Shown: positions 54,108 through 63,828, numbered from the stretch's first letter. The stretch is DNA of 64,000 nt from Flavobacteriales bacterium (GCA_026196775.1 JAPHUD010000012.1:165060-229059); one strand, 5' to 3'. Numbers and translations: made by a program. Notes: generated by a model not told the origin, from the sequence alone.

Positions 54108-55134
54108 ATTTGAAAACATATTATTTTTGTACGCTTTAGCTGTGGTTATTCCATTACTAATTGTTGCTTTTTTATTGTTCCAACAATGGAAAAAGAAAAA
54201 GTTAAAGCAATTTGGAACTCACCACCTTGTAAAAAGATTAACTCCTGAAGTCGCAAAACACCAACCTTCAGTTAAGTTTGTACTTTATCTGCTGGCAATC
54301 ATTTCTTTATTTATTGGTTTAGCAAACTTACAATATGGCACAAAAGCAGAAGAGATTAAACGTGAAGGCGTTGATTTAATGATAGCTTTAGATGTTTCTA
54401 ACAGTATGTTAGCAGAAGACCTCTCTCCTAACCGACTAGAAAGAGCCAAAAGAGCCATTTATCAGCTTATCGAAAAATTGGAAAACGACAGGCTAGGAAT
54501 TATCATCTTTGCTGGTGAAGCTTATGTTCAACTTCCTATCACTTCTGATTATTCTTCAGCAAAATTGTTTTTAGAAAGTATCGGCACAGACATTGTTCCA
54601 GTTCAGGGTACTGCTATAGGAAAAGCAATAGATTTAGCACTTCGTTCTTTTAATCCAGAAGCAGAAACTAGCAAAGCCATTATTGTTATTACCGATGGAG
54701 AAAACCATGAAGACGATGCTTTAGGTGCTGCAGCAAATGCTTTAGAAAATGATGTTATTGTTCACACTATTGGAATGGGGTCCGAAAATGGAGCTCCATT
54801 GCCTATTTATCAAAATGGTAGACAAGTAGGGTTTAGAACCGACAATAGTAATAATACAATTGTTTCTAAATTAAATGAAAAGATGCTACAGGAAATTGCT
54901 GCTGCTGGAGAGGGAACTTATGTACGTGCTACTAATGCTAATGCAGGTTTATCTATTATTATGAATGAGATAAATAAAATGGAGAAAAAAGAGTTTGGTA
55001 GTAAAGTGTTTAAAAACTACGATGATAGGTTTCAGTTATTTTTACTAATCAGTTTAGTTTTGCTAATCATTGAGTTTTTAATATCAAGAAGAAGAAGTAG
55101 TAAGTTGGACAAGATAAAATTATTTGAATCATAA
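54100..55134 (+). CDS. batB: BatB, von Willebrand factor A membrane protein
   Basis: A 344-residue paralogue of BatA with two N-terminal helices, a VWA domain (MIALDVSNSMLAEDLSPNRLERAK, VITDGENHEDDA) and a C-terminal helix. The start is TTG at 54100: it overlaps the BatA stop by 8 bp and gives FRFENILFLYALAVVIPLL, the usual N-terminus; no ATG is suitable. The C-terminal helix is followed by a basic tail RRRSSK. Confidence 0.93.
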   Translation: MFRFENILFLYALAVVIPLLIVAFLLFQQWKKKKLKQFGTHHLVKRLTPEVAKHQPSVKFVLYLLAIISLFIGLANLQYGTKAEEIKREGVDLMIALDVSNSMLAEDLSPNRLERAKRAIYQLIEKLENDRLGIIIFAGEAYVQLPITSDYSSAKLFLESIGTDIVPVQGTAIGKAIDLALRSFNPEAETSKAIIVITDGENHEDDALGAAANALENDVIVHTIGMGSENGAPLPIYQNGRQVGFRTDNSNNTIVSKLNEKMLQEIAAAGEGTYVRATNANAGLSIIMNEINKMEKKEFGSKVFKNYDDRFQLFLLISLVLLIIEFLISRRRSSKLDKIKLFES

Positions 55135-55142
55135 ATAAAAAG

Positions 55143-55847
55143 ATGAAATACATTTTACTCATATTATTTTTAAGTTTTGTTGGGCTTTCTTTTGCTCAGG
55201 AAGAGAAAAAACATATCCGTGAAGGAAATAAGCACTACGAAAATGAAAAATATACCGAAGCTACCGAAAGCTACAAAAAAGCTCTTGAGAAAAATCAGGC
55301 TTCAGAAAAAGCTACTTTTAACTTAGGTGATGCTTTATATAAAGAACAAAAATTTGCAGAAGCTGCGGAAGAATTTAAAAAAATTGCCGAACAAAGTTCT
55401 AACAAAGAGCTTAAAGCAAGTGCATTTCATAATTTGGGCAACTCTTTTCTAGAAGCTCAAAAATACCAAGAAAGTGTTGATGCATACAAAAATGCACTTC
55501 GCCTTAACCCGAAAGATGATGAAACTAGGTACAACCTTGCTTATGCTCAAAAGAAACTAAAAGAACAACAACAAAACGAAAACAAAGACAAGGACAAGGA
55601 TAAAGAAAAAGATAAGGAAGAAGAAAAGAAAGATGAAGAGAAGCAGGAAAATAAGGACGAGCAAAAGGAAAATGAAGAGAAAAAGCAAGATCAGCAAAAA
55701 GAACAACAACAAAAACCTAGTCAGCTATCTAAAGAAGAAGCTCAGCGTATGCTAGATGCTCTTAATCAGAAAGAAAAAGAAGTACAAGCAAAAATGAAAA
55801 AAGAAAAAGAAAAAGGTCAGAAAGTTAAAATTGAAAAAGATTGGTAA
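55143..55847 (+). CDS. batC: BatC, tetratricopeptide repeat protein
   Basis: A 234-residue secreted protein with a signal peptide (1-19, ending FAQ), about three TPRs (24-137) and a highly charged low-complexity tail from about residue 140 made of Lys, Asp, Glu and Gln. BatC is thought to join BatA and BatB in a periplasmic complex. The charged tail varies in length between species. It begins 8 bp after batB. Confidence 0.9.
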   Translation: MKYILLILFLSFVGLSFAQEEKKHIREGNKHYENEKYTEATESYKKALEKNQASEKATFNLGDALYKEQKFAEAAEEFKKIAEQSSNKELKASAFHNLGNSFLEAQKYQESVDAYKNALRLNPKDDETRYNLAYAQKKLKEQQQNENKDKDKDKEKDKEEEKKDEEKQENKDEQKENEEKKQDQQKEQQQKPSQLSKEEAQRMLDALNQKEKEVQAKMKKEKEKGQKVKIEKDW

Positions 55848-55881
55848 ATTAAATAAAAATAGAAATTTGCTTATATAACAG

Positions 55882-57666
55882 ATGAAACGAATTACAACAT
55901 ATCTACTTTTACTCTTGATGTTAACTTTCTCAGGAGTTTTAGCTGTTGCTCAAGATATTAAATTCACTGCTGCAGCAAGCCACTATGATGTTGCTACGGG
56001 AGATCGTTTTAAAATTGAATTTAGAGTAAATTCTAACATAGATAACTTTAAGCCACCCAAAATATCCGATTTTAGGGTACTATCTGGACCAAATCAATCT
56101 ACCAGTATGAGTTGGGTAAACGGAAAAACAAGTGCTAACATTTCTTACAGTTATATTTTAATGGCAGTAAATGAAGGAAGTTTTACTATTCCTGCTGCAG
56201 AAGTAACTATTGAAGGAGAAAAATACCAATCAAACACCATAGAAATAAATGTTAGCAAAGGAGCTAATGTTCAAAACAACCCTAATAGTAATAACACTAC
56301 TATAACTAAAGGTAGTGGCGACTTGTTTATTAAATCTAGTGTAAACAAAACCACTGTTTACCAAGGAGAGCATTTAGTAGCTACTTATCAACTTTATACT
56401 AAAGTAAATATTGCTGCTAACGAAATGGTTAAAAATGCAGATTTAAACGGTTTTTGGAGTCAAGAAATTAATATAGGTCAGGCACAATGGACACAAGAAA
56501 AAATTAACAATGAAATATGGAATGTTGCTACCATCAGAAAAATTGTATTGTTTCCTCAACGTTCAGGAGAGTTAGAAATAGATCCATTAGAAATGCGTTT
56601 TATTACTCAAAAGAGAGTAAGTGGTGGACAAAGTATTTTTGATCAGTTTTTTGGTAAAGTTGTGGAAGAAGAACATATTGTTAAAAGTAAGTCTATAAGA
56701 ATTAAGGTACTTCCTCACCCAACCCCAAAACCTGATGATTTTGTTAATGCAGTTGGCCAATTAAAAATGACTACCGAGGTTTCAGCCAATGAAGTTAAAG
56801 CTAATGAAGCCATCAATATTAAAATAAACATTAGTGGTAATGGTAACTTACCTTTGATTGATAATCCACAAATTAACTTCCCGAAAGAATTTGAAATTTA
56901 TGACCCTAAAATAACTGACAATACCAAAACAAGTAATACTGGAGTTTCTGGAAGTAAAGAATATAATTATTTAGTTATTCCTCGCTATCAAGGAAATTTT
57001 ACTATAGAACCAATTACTTTCTCTTATTTTAATCCTTCAACTAAAAAGTACGAAACACTAAAATCTAATCCTATTGTTTTAAAAATAAATAAAGGTGATG
57101 GTTCTGGTAACAATGTAACCTACACTGCCGCAGGAAAAGAAGATATTAAAATTCTTGGCGAAGATATCAGGTACATCCATACCGATACACCACAATTTGT
57201 GCTAAATACAAATAACTTATACAATAGTTGGAAATTTTACAGCCTACTCCTACTCGCTCCTTTGCTTTTTATAATTGCATTTATTGTAAGAAATAAAAAC
57301 CGAGCAGCCATGAGCGATATTGCTAAAGTTAAAAGTAGAAAAGCTGGTAAGTTGGCTGCTAAACTTTTATCTTCTGCTAAGAAAAGCTTGGCAGCAAACG
57401 ATAAAAATGCTTTTTATGAAGCTACTTCTAAAGCCTTATTTGGTTACATTAGCGATAAATTAAATATTGCTGTAGCGGATTTAACACAAGAAAATATAAA
57501 ATCTTCACTTAGCAATAAAAATGTAGATGAAAACATTATCAACTCATTAATAGAAACCATTGATTTGTGTGATATGGCTCGTTTTGCTCCTGTTCCTGTT
57601 TCCGAACAAGAAGTTTACGATAAAGCTGAGAACATTATTCAACAAATAGAAAAAGCAATTGCTTAA
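55882..57666 (+). CDS. batD: BatD, oxygen tolerance protein
   Basis: A 594-residue protein with a signal peptide (1-24), a run of immunoglobulin-like beta domains (about 25-420; for example GDRFKIEFRVNSNIDNFKPP and RSGELEIDPLEM) and one membrane helix near residues 453-472 (FYSLLLLAPLLFIIAFIVRN). A cytoplasmic helical tail ends the protein. This is the BatD layout. It is the last Bat gene; batE is absent or unlinked. Confidence 0.93.
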   Translation: MKRITTYLLLLLMLTFSGVLAVAQDIKFTAAASHYDVATGDRFKIEFRVNSNIDNFKPPKISDFRVLSGPNQSTSMSWVNGKTSANISYSYILMAVNEGSFTIPAAEVTIEGEKYQSNTIEINVSKGANVQNNPNSNNTTITKGSGDLFIKSSVNKTTVYQGEHLVATYQLYTKVNIAANEMVKNADLNGFWSQEINIGQAQWTQEKINNEIWNVATIRKIVLFPQRSGELEIDPLEMRFITQKRVSGGQSIFDQFFGKVVEEEHIVKSKSIRIKVLPHPTPKPDDFVNAVGQLKMTTEVSANEVKANEAINIKINISGNGNLPLIDNPQINFPKEFEIYDPKITDNTKTSNTGVSGSKEYNYLVIPRYQGNFTIEPITFSYFNPSTKKYETLKSNPIVLKINKGDGSGNNVTYTAAGKEDIKILGEDIRYIHTDTPQFVLNTNNLYNSWKFYSLLLLAPLLFIIAFIVRNKNRAAMSDIAKVKSRKAGKLAAKLLSSAKKSLAANDKNAFYEATSKALFGYISDKLNIAVADLTQENIKSSLSNKNVDENIINSLIETIDLCDMARFAPVPVSEQEVYDKAENIIQQIEKAIA

Positions 57667-57687
57667 TACAAACCTTAAAACAAAGCC

Positions 57688-58563
57688 ATGAACTACACTG
57701 ATAAAATGTTTAAAAATGACGAACTAAAAAGTAAAACCATTTTAATTACCGGTGGCGGTACAGGCTTAGGAAAAAGCATGGCAACTTATTTTTTAGAATT
57801 GGGTGCAAACATCATTATTGCATCTCGTAAAGAAGAAGTAATTAATAACACTGTTGAAGAGCTAAAAACCTTAACTAAAAAAGACAATATTGTTGGTTTT
57901 GTTTGTGATGTAAGAGATTACCTACAAGTTGAAAAAGTAATTAATTTAGGTATCGAAAAATTTGGTTCCATTAATGGCTTGGTTAATAATGCAGCAGGTA
58001 ATTTTATTAGCCCTACGGAAAGGTTATCTCACAAAGCATTTGATGTGATTACAGACATTGTTTTAAAAGGCAGTTACAATTGTAGTTTGGCTTTAGGAAA
58101 ATACTGGATAGCCAACCAAATTAAAGGAAATGTAGTAAATATTGTAACAACTTATAGTTGGACAGGTTCAGGATATGTTGTTCCATCGGCTTGTGCCAAA
58201 GCAGGCGTTTTAGCACTTACTCGTTCTTTAGCATCAGAATGGGCTAAATATGGTATAAAAAATAATGCTATTGCTCCAGGTCCATTTCCTACACAAGGTG
58301 CTTTTAGCCGTTTATTTCCAGATGCTGTTGCAAAAAATATAGACCCGCTAAAAAGAATTCCACTAAAACGATTTGGCGAACACCAAGAACTAGCTAACTT
58401 AGCAGCTTATTTAATGTCGGATTTTTCTGCTTACATAAATGGCGAAGTAGTAACTATAGATGGTGGCGAATGGATTTATAATGCTGGAGAATTCAATAGT
58501 TTTGATGCTATTCCTAATGAAATGTGGGATGAAGTAGAAAAACACGTTAGAGGTAAAAAATAA
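57688..58563 (+). CDS. SDR oxidoreductase, 2,4-dienoyl-CoA reductase-like
   Basis: A 291-residue short-chain dehydrogenase. The cofactor motif TGGGTGLG (about 21-28) and NNAAGNF (about 100-106) are normal. At the catalytic site PSACAKAGV (about 169-177) carries Ser where classical SDRs have Tyr in YxxxK; this S-x3-K form is typical of 2,4-dienoyl-CoA reductases, which reduce unsaturated fatty acyl-CoA with NADPH. The N-terminus could start at ATG 57706 (MFKNDE). It begins 21 bp after batD. Confidence 0.9.
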   Translation: MNYTDKMFKNDELKSKTILITGGGTGLGKSMATYFLELGANIIIASRKEEVINNTVEELKTLTKKDNIVGFVCDVRDYLQVEKVINLGIEKFGSINGLVNNAAGNFISPTERLSHKAFDVITDIVLKGSYNCSLALGKYWIANQIKGNVVNIVTTYSWTGSGYVVPSACAKAGVLALTRSLASEWAKYGIKNNAIAPGPFPTQGAFSRLFPDAVAKNIDPLKRIPLKRFGEHQELANLAAYLMSDFSAYINGEVVTIDGGEWIYNAGEFNSFDAIPNEMWDEVEKHVRGKK

Positions 58564-58580
58564 ATGCTGCTATTTTTACT

Positions 58581-59123
58581 ATGCTAAAAAAATTTAAACT
58601 CAATATTGCTCAGTTCTTACTTAATAAGAAGAATAAAAACACTGTAAGAAAAGTTAAGGCTATTGGTTTGGATAAAGCTATAGAAATAGGAATTATCTAT
58701 GATGCTACTAACAGAATGGAATATGAAGCGGTAAAGAAATTAACCAACTACCTTATTGAAGAAAGAAAAAAAGTAGCTACTCTTGGCTACATCAATTCTA
58801 AAAAAGGTTCGGAGTTAATGTCTCCTCACCTACACTATCGTTATTTCGATAATAACAACCTATCTCGTTTAATGATTCCCAAAGGAAACGAAGTAGATAA
58901 ATTTATTGCTACTCCTTTTCAGATTTTAATAGACCTTACCATGTCCGATTGTTTTCCTAATAAGTACATTACTACACTTTCTGTTTCACGCTTTAAAGTT
59001 GGTTCTTCTGGTGATTACCGTGATGAGGCTTGTGATTTAACCATTGCCTTAAAAGAAAACAAATCTATCGACCAGCTTATCTTGCAAATAAAACATTATT
59101 TAAAAATGATTAATGCGAATTGA
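58581..59123 (+). CDS. conserved hypothetical protein (DUF6913-like)
   Basis: A 180-residue cytoplasmic protein, basic at the N-terminus, with the patterns IGIIYDATNRMEYEAVKKLTNYL (about 37-59) and DKFIATPFQILIDLTMSDCFPNKYITTLSVSRFKVG (about 106-141). I associate it with the Flavobacteriia DUF6913 family, from memory and not certain. No catalytic motif is recognised. It is 17 bp after the SDR gene and probably cotranscribed. Confidence 0.75.
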   Translation: MLKKFKLNIAQFLLNKKNKNTVRKVKAIGLDKAIEIGIIYDATNRMEYEAVKKLTNYLIEERKKVATLGYINSKKGSELMSPHLHYRYFDNNNLSRLMIPKGNEVDKFIATPFQILIDLTMSDCFPNKYITTLSVSRFKVGSSGDYRDEACDLTIALKENKSIDQLILQIKHYLKMINAN

Positions 59124-59190
59124 TTGCATTTAAAAGTCAATTTTGTTTTTTAACCTTATTTTTGATTTTCATAATTCTTATTCCTAAAAT

Positions 59191-60174
59191 ATGAAAGTAT
59201 TAGCCTATAGCACACATGGTTTTGACCAACCTTTTTTAGAAGAAGCAGCTAAAAACAAACATGAATTTAGTTTTACTGAAAAACCACTAAACGAAAATAC
59301 AGTTGAAATGGCTAATGGCTTTGATGCTGTTGCTTTATTTTCTAGTGATAATGCTAATGCAAAAGTTATTGAAAAACTTGCTGAGTACAAAGTTAACTAC
59401 ATTACATTACGTTCTGTGGGTTATGATCATGTTGATTTACAAAAAGCACACGAACTAGGAATTAAAGTAGCCAATGTACCCGAATATTCTCCCTACGCTA
59501 TTGCAGAACATGGTGTGGCTTTACTGTTAGCTCTCAATCGTAAACTACATAAAGCAGAAAGCCTTATCCAACTGCAAGATTTTAGATTAGATACACTTGT
59601 TGGCTTCGACTTAAATAATAAAACGATAGGCATTATCGGTACTGGAAAAATCGGTTTTGCTTTTGCCAAAATAATGAATGGTTTTGGCTGTAAACTATTA
59701 GCTTACGACCCTGTAGAAAACCCTTCTGCAGAAGAAATTAATATGGAATATACCACTTTAGAAATACTTTTAAAAAACAGCGATGTTGTTTCCCTTAATT
59801 GTCCATTAAATGAAAAAACACATTACTTATTAGGTAAAAAAGAGTTTGCCAGCATGAAAAAAGGCAGTATCTTGATTAATACTGCAAGAGGAGCTGTTAT
59901 TAACACCAACGCACTTATAGAAAGCATAGAAAACGAACATTTGGGCGGTGCTTGCTTAGATGTTTATGAAAAAGAAAAAGGACTATTCTTTAACAACCAT
60001 ACCAATAGCGTTTTAAAAGACCCTGTTTACAGTCGATTACGCTCTTTTCCAAATGTAATTATTACAGGACATCAGGCATTTTTAACCCGAGAAGCCCTCA
60101 TTGGTATTGCTGAAACAACTATTTATAATTTAAGCAGTTGGGAGAATAACGGTACTTGCGAAAACGACCTTTAA
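59191..60174 (+). CDS. D-2-hydroxyacid dehydrogenase (D-lactate dehydrogenase-like)
   Basis: A 327-residue NAD-dependent D-2-hydroxyacid dehydrogenase. The nucleotide motif is GIIGTGKIGFAFAKIM (about 147-162), the catalytic arginine is in NTARGAVI, the glutamate in DVYEKEKGLF, and the histidine in ITGHQAFLT. These features and the long loop with FFNNHTNSVLKDPVYSRL match LdhA-type D-lactate dehydrogenases, which reduce pyruvate to D-lactate. It stands 3 bp before selO and is probably cotranscribed with it. Confidence 0.94.
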   Translation: MKVLAYSTHGFDQPFLEEAAKNKHEFSFTEKPLNENTVEMANGFDAVALFSSDNANAKVIEKLAEYKVNYITLRSVGYDHVDLQKAHELGIKVANVPEYSPYAIAEHGVALLLALNRKLHKAESLIQLQDFRLDTLVGFDLNNKTIGIIGTGKIGFAFAKIMNGFGCKLLAYDPVENPSAEEINMEYTTLEILLKNSDVVSLNCPLNEKTHYLLGKKEFASMKKGSILINTARGAVINTNALIESIENEHLGGACLDVYEKEKGLFFNNHTNSVLKDPVYSRLRSFPNVIITGHQAFLTREALIGIAETTIYNLSSWENNGTCENDL

Positions 60175-60177
60175 CAA

Positions 60178-61644
60178 ATGACTCAACAAAACCATATCGG
60201 GTGGAATTTTAATAATTCCTATGCTCAGCTTTCAGAAAAATTGTTTGCTAAACAACTACCTGCTGCTGTTCCAAATCCTAAAATGGTTTGTTTTAATAAT
60301 GAACTTGCTAAAACGCTTGGTTTAGATTTTTCTGCCATTAGCGAAGATGACAAAGCTCAATTATTTTCAGGAAACCTTTTGCCTATTGGAGCGGAACCTA
60401 TTGCACAAGCTTATGCAGGGCATCAATTTGGACATTTTACTATGTTGGGTGATGGCAGAGCCATACTTTTAGGAGAACACCTCTCTCCTAACAATAAACT
60501 GTTCGATATTCAACTAAAAGGCTCAGGACAGACTGCTTATTCTCGTAGAGGTGATGGCAAAGCTACGTTACGCTCTATGTTAAGAGAGTTTTTAATAAGT
60601 GAGTCCATGCATCATTTGGGAGTTCCTACATCTAGAAGTTTATCGGTAGTAAGTACAGGGGAAAAAGTGTATCGTGAGGAAGTACACGAAGGAGCTGTGC
60701 TTGCTCGTGTAATGTCGAGCCATATTAGAGTAGGAACTTTTGAGTACATCAGTAATTTTTTAGATATTGCTACTTTGCAAGGGTTTACCAATTACGTTAT
60801 CAAACGCCATTATCCTGAATTGGCTGAAAACACCAATCCACCTTTAGCTTTGCTTAAAACTGTAATGAACAAACAAATTGACTTAGTAATAAATTGGCTG
60901 AGAATAGGATTTATACATGGCGTAATGAATACCGACAACATGTCTATTGCCGGAGAAACGTTTGATTATGGTCCGTGTGCTTTTATGAATAACTACCATC
61001 CCGATACTGTTTTTAGTTCTATAGATGTGCAAGGCAGATACGCTTTTGGTCAGCAACCGGGAATAGTACAATGGAACTTAGTTTGCTTAGCAGAGACCTT
61101 AATTCCACTAATAGATAAAGATGCTGACAAAGCAGTAAAAATGGCTCAAGAAGTTATTAATAGTTTTCCTGCTATCTACAAAGAAAAATGGTGGCTGATG
61201 AATGGACTTAAATTAGGTTTAACAACTGTATCCGACAATGAAAAACAACTAATGGAAGATTTATTAAGTTGGATGCAAAACAACCAAGCTGATTATACCA
61301 ACACTTATTTAGCAATTGCTAATTACCACCAACAAACAGATGAAAAATATACTGCTCCCGATTTTGCTCAATGGTACCAACGTTGGGAAGATGTATTAAA
61401 AGCAAACAACATTAGTCTAGCTTCTGCTCTTAAAACCATGCAACAGCACAATCCTGAGTTTATACCTCGCAACCATTTGGTAGAAAAAGCTTTAGATAAT
61501 GCTTGCTTACAACAAAATTTCATATTGTTTAATGAATTGCTAAACGTAGGTAAAACCCCTTATAAAAAGCAAACTGACTACCAACATTTACAAACACCTC
61601 CCCCTCATGGTGATGAAGGTTATAAGACTTTTTGTGGGACTTAA
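60178..61644 (+). CDS. selO: protein adenylyltransferase SelO (YdiU/UPF0061)
   Basis: A 488-residue pseudokinase-fold enzyme that transfers AMP to proteins and is linked to oxidative stress. Family motifs include YAGHQFGHFTMLGDGRAILLGE (about 80-101), KGSGQTAYSRRGDGKATLRSMLREFLISE (114-142), and HGVMNTDNMSIAGETFDYGPC (about 248-268) with the metal-binding Asn/Asp. The protein ends TFCGT; the C-terminal cysteine corresponds to the redox-active position that is selenocysteine in animals. It converges with the regulator gene, sharing a TTAA in the two stops. Confidence 0.96.
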   Translation: MTQQNHIGWNFNNSYAQLSEKLFAKQLPAAVPNPKMVCFNNELAKTLGLDFSAISEDDKAQLFSGNLLPIGAEPIAQAYAGHQFGHFTMLGDGRAILLGEHLSPNNKLFDIQLKGSGQTAYSRRGDGKATLRSMLREFLISESMHHLGVPTSRSLSVVSTGEKVYREEVHEGAVLARVMSSHIRVGTFEYISNFLDIATLQGFTNYVIKRHYPELAENTNPPLALLKTVMNKQIDLVINWLRIGFIHGVMNTDNMSIAGETFDYGPCAFMNNYHPDTVFSSIDVQGRYAFGQQPGIVQWNLVCLAETLIPLIDKDADKAVKMAQEVINSFPAIYKEKWWLMNGLKLGLTTVSDNEKQLMEDLLSWMQNNQADYTNTYLAIANYHQQTDEKYTAPDFAQWYQRWEDVLKANNISLASALKTMQQHNPEFIPRNHLVEKALDNACLQQNFILFNELLNVGKTPYKKQTDYQHLQTPPPHGDEGYKTFCGT

Positions 61645-62513
61645 TTCAATACTATTCTGTATCCTACGCCACGTATGTTTACAATTTTTAAATTAGCATC
61701 AGCTTCTAACTTTTTACGGAGCTTAGAAATAAAAACATCTAAAGTTCTTCCTAAATAATCTCCTTCATCTTCCCAAACTATTTGTAAAATATGTTCTCTA
61801 CTTACCGTTTGGTTAACATTAGTGTAAAGCAAATCCAACAAACTTGCTTCTTTACTCGATAGCTCCTCGCTTTTCCCTTTATAAAAAAGTTTCATTCCTT
61901 TTTTATCAAATTGATATTCTCCTATTTGAATCCAATCAGAATTTGTGACAGCTGTGTTTTTTCTTTTTTTCCAATACCAAACCCCTCCTATCAGCAATAA
62001 TCCAATAACAATAACATAAACAAATGAGAAATTGGTTGACGCTATGTTTTTCTGAGCTAAAACGGGTGGGTTTTCTTCTTCTAAAAGCGTAACGTAAAGT
62101 TTATAACAATCTTTAGGTAATGGACGAGCTTTACATGGAACCAAACTCTCATCTTTTTTGCTACTAATTTCAAAGCTATGCACTACCTCTTTGGTAGAAC
62201 ATTTTTCTGTTTCAAGGATGAAACTACCTAATGTTTTTGTTTTTTCAGCTACTTTTAAAGCTGCTATAGATAAAAAATCAGGTTCAAAACCAAATTCATT
62301 TTCAAATTGAATCAAATATCTCCCTTGATGTTTTTCTACAGGCATAACACGAGAAGTACTATCTCCAACCTGAAGCAAAAACTCATCTCCTATCATTCGT
62401 ATGGCTACTTTTACACTTTGCTCTCTCACATCAGCATCTGTCTGTTTTAGTGATGCTAACAAAACTACCAAAGCCACACTTCCAATGTATTTACCTATTC
62501 TTTTTAATTGCAT
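61641..62513 (-). CDS. membrane-spanning winged-helix regulator with periplasmic sensor domain
   Basis: A 290-residue protein. A signal anchor or signal peptide covers residues 10-21, residues 25-160 are a predicted periplasmic domain with cysteines near 105, 127 and 136, and a membrane helix spans about 162-181 (NFSFVYVIVIGLLLIGGVWYW) followed by basic residues. The C-terminal 95 residues form an OmpR/PhoB-type winged helix: LSSKEASLLDLLYTNVNQTVSREHILQIVWEDEGDYLGRTLDVFISKLRKKL. No receiver domain is present. Like ToxR it could bind DNA from the membrane, but the domain order is reversed. The divergent lipoprotein gene is a likely target. Confidence 0.88.
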   Translation of the reverse strand: MQLKRIGKYIGSVALVVLLASLKQTDADVREQSVKVAIRMIGDEFLLQVGDSTSRVMPVEKHQGRYLIQFENEFGFEPDFLSIAALKVAEKTKTLGSFILETEKCSTKEVVHSFEISSKKDESLVPCKARPLPKDCYKLYVTLLEEENPPVLAQKNIASTNFSFVYVIVIGLLLIGGVWYWKKRKNTAVTNSDWIQIGEYQFDKKGMKLFYKGKSEELSSKEASLLDLLYTNVNQTVSREHILQIVWEDEGDYLGRTLDVFISKLRKKLEADANLKIVNIRGVGYRIVLN

Positions 62514-62655
62514 ATTGCAAATCTACTGCATAATGTTGTGTAAAATAAAATAGCATTACATAAAATTACCTTTGTTTTACGTTAATTTACATTTCTTAAC
62601 ACTCTTCAGCATAGAGCAGATGTACTTTTATCAAATAATCATAAAACATAATATC

Positions 62656-63546
62656 ATGAAAAAATTATTAGTAAGTACTTTCTTAATAGCTATGGTTGGA
62701 TGTACAACTGCTGAAAATAAGCCAGCCCAAGAAAAAGAAAAACAAAAAGATGAAACAACAAAAAAAACTACTCACAAATATGGTGGTTGGTATTGTCCCG
62801 ATAATTTAAATGGGTTTCCGGCAGTAGATTTAAAAGATTGGAAAAAAGTTCCGGTAATAAACGGAAGGCTCCCAACAGAAGAAGAAGCAAAAAGTGAAAA
62901 GTCACTTATTTTTGTTGATACAAAATCATATCCTGATGCCAAAGCAATGGACATGAAATTGCCTAAGCTTGCCAAATATTACAATGATTATAGTAAGAAA
63001 ACAGAAGTTATAATTGTAATACAAGCTATTGAAGTAGAAAAAGATTCTATTGTAGGTTTTCGTTATTTAAATGGCGGAAATGGAAGTGCTCACTATAAGG
63101 ATGTGACATTTATATCTGAAAATGAAGTAGCTAATATTTCAGATGCTCAATTTGTAAGCTTTAATATTGCTATAAATGCCTCAGATGATAAAGTTTGGGA
63201 GGTAATGACTCAATCAAAATTTACACCTAAGTTACAGCCCTTATTTGACATCAAAGATTATTTAAATAAAGATTGGAAAACCAAGTCAAACATCAACTAT
63301 AATTATACTAGTCTAAAAAACATGACAAGCGAATATGCTAATAAGCTCTTTGGCTGTTGGTACATTCAAAATGATTATTTAATAGACAGTGTGGGTTATG
63401 TTGAAAAATTTCTTCTTTTAAGAAGTGAAGAAACCAACCAAACTGAATTAAAAATTGTTTGTGGTCCTTTTAAGGATGATTTTGAAACACAGCAGTTTGT
63501 TTTACACCAATGGGCAGAAAAAGTAAAACAATTAAGCGAAGAGTAA
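62656..63546 (+). CDS. hypothetical lipoprotein
   Basis: A 296-residue lipoprotein. ATG 62656 gives MKKLLVSTFLIAMVGCTTAE, with a lipobox ending at C16; the longer open frame from 62572 is disregarded. A charged Lys/Glu linker (20-40) precedes a globular domain with GGWYCPDNLNGFPAVDLKDW and IVGFRYLNGGNGSAHYKD. No known family is recognised. The 142-bp intergenic region upstream is shared with the divergent transmembrane regulator, suggesting it is regulated by, or signals to, that protein. Confidence 0.82.
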   Translation: MKKLLVSTFLIAMVGCTTAENKPAQEKEKQKDETTKKTTHKYGGWYCPDNLNGFPAVDLKDWKKVPVINGRLPTEEEAKSEKSLIFVDTKSYPDAKAMDMKLPKLAKYYNDYSKKTEVIIVIQAIEVEKDSIVGFRYLNGGNGSAHYKDVTFISENEVANISDAQFVSFNIAINASDDKVWEVMTQSKFTPKLQPLFDIKDYLNKDWKTKSNINYNYTSLKNMTSEYANKLFGCWYIQNDYLIDSVGYVEKFLLLRSEETNQTELKIVCGPFKDDFETQQFVLHQWAEKVKQLSEE

Positions 63547-63564
63547 AAGCCCTGTCTAGGGTAG

Positions 63565-63618
63565 TGTCATATCGAACAAAATTTTACAAGCTGAGGAACA
63601 AAGCTTAGTAAAATGAAG
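63565..63618 (+). repeat. truncated copy of the terminal-inverted-repeat element
   Basis: 45 of 54 bases match the left end of the element at 23642-23843, beginning with the same TGTCAT. No right-hand terminal repeat is found, so it is a left-end fragment. Both copies sit directly downstream of a gene. Confidence 0.65.
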
Positions 63619-63828
63619 CTAGAGATATCTTGTTAATTGGGAGTAGAGATTTTAAATAAAATGCAGCAGCCTATAAATAAGAAAATATATTGATAGTCTA
63701 TTTTTTATATTTTTGAAGAAAATAAGTCTGACTGATTTTATGATTTTAAACAACTTAAATATGAATACATCACCTTCTAATAATTAATTTTCAACATCAA
63801 AAACTTATAGTGCTAAAAATAAAATAGG

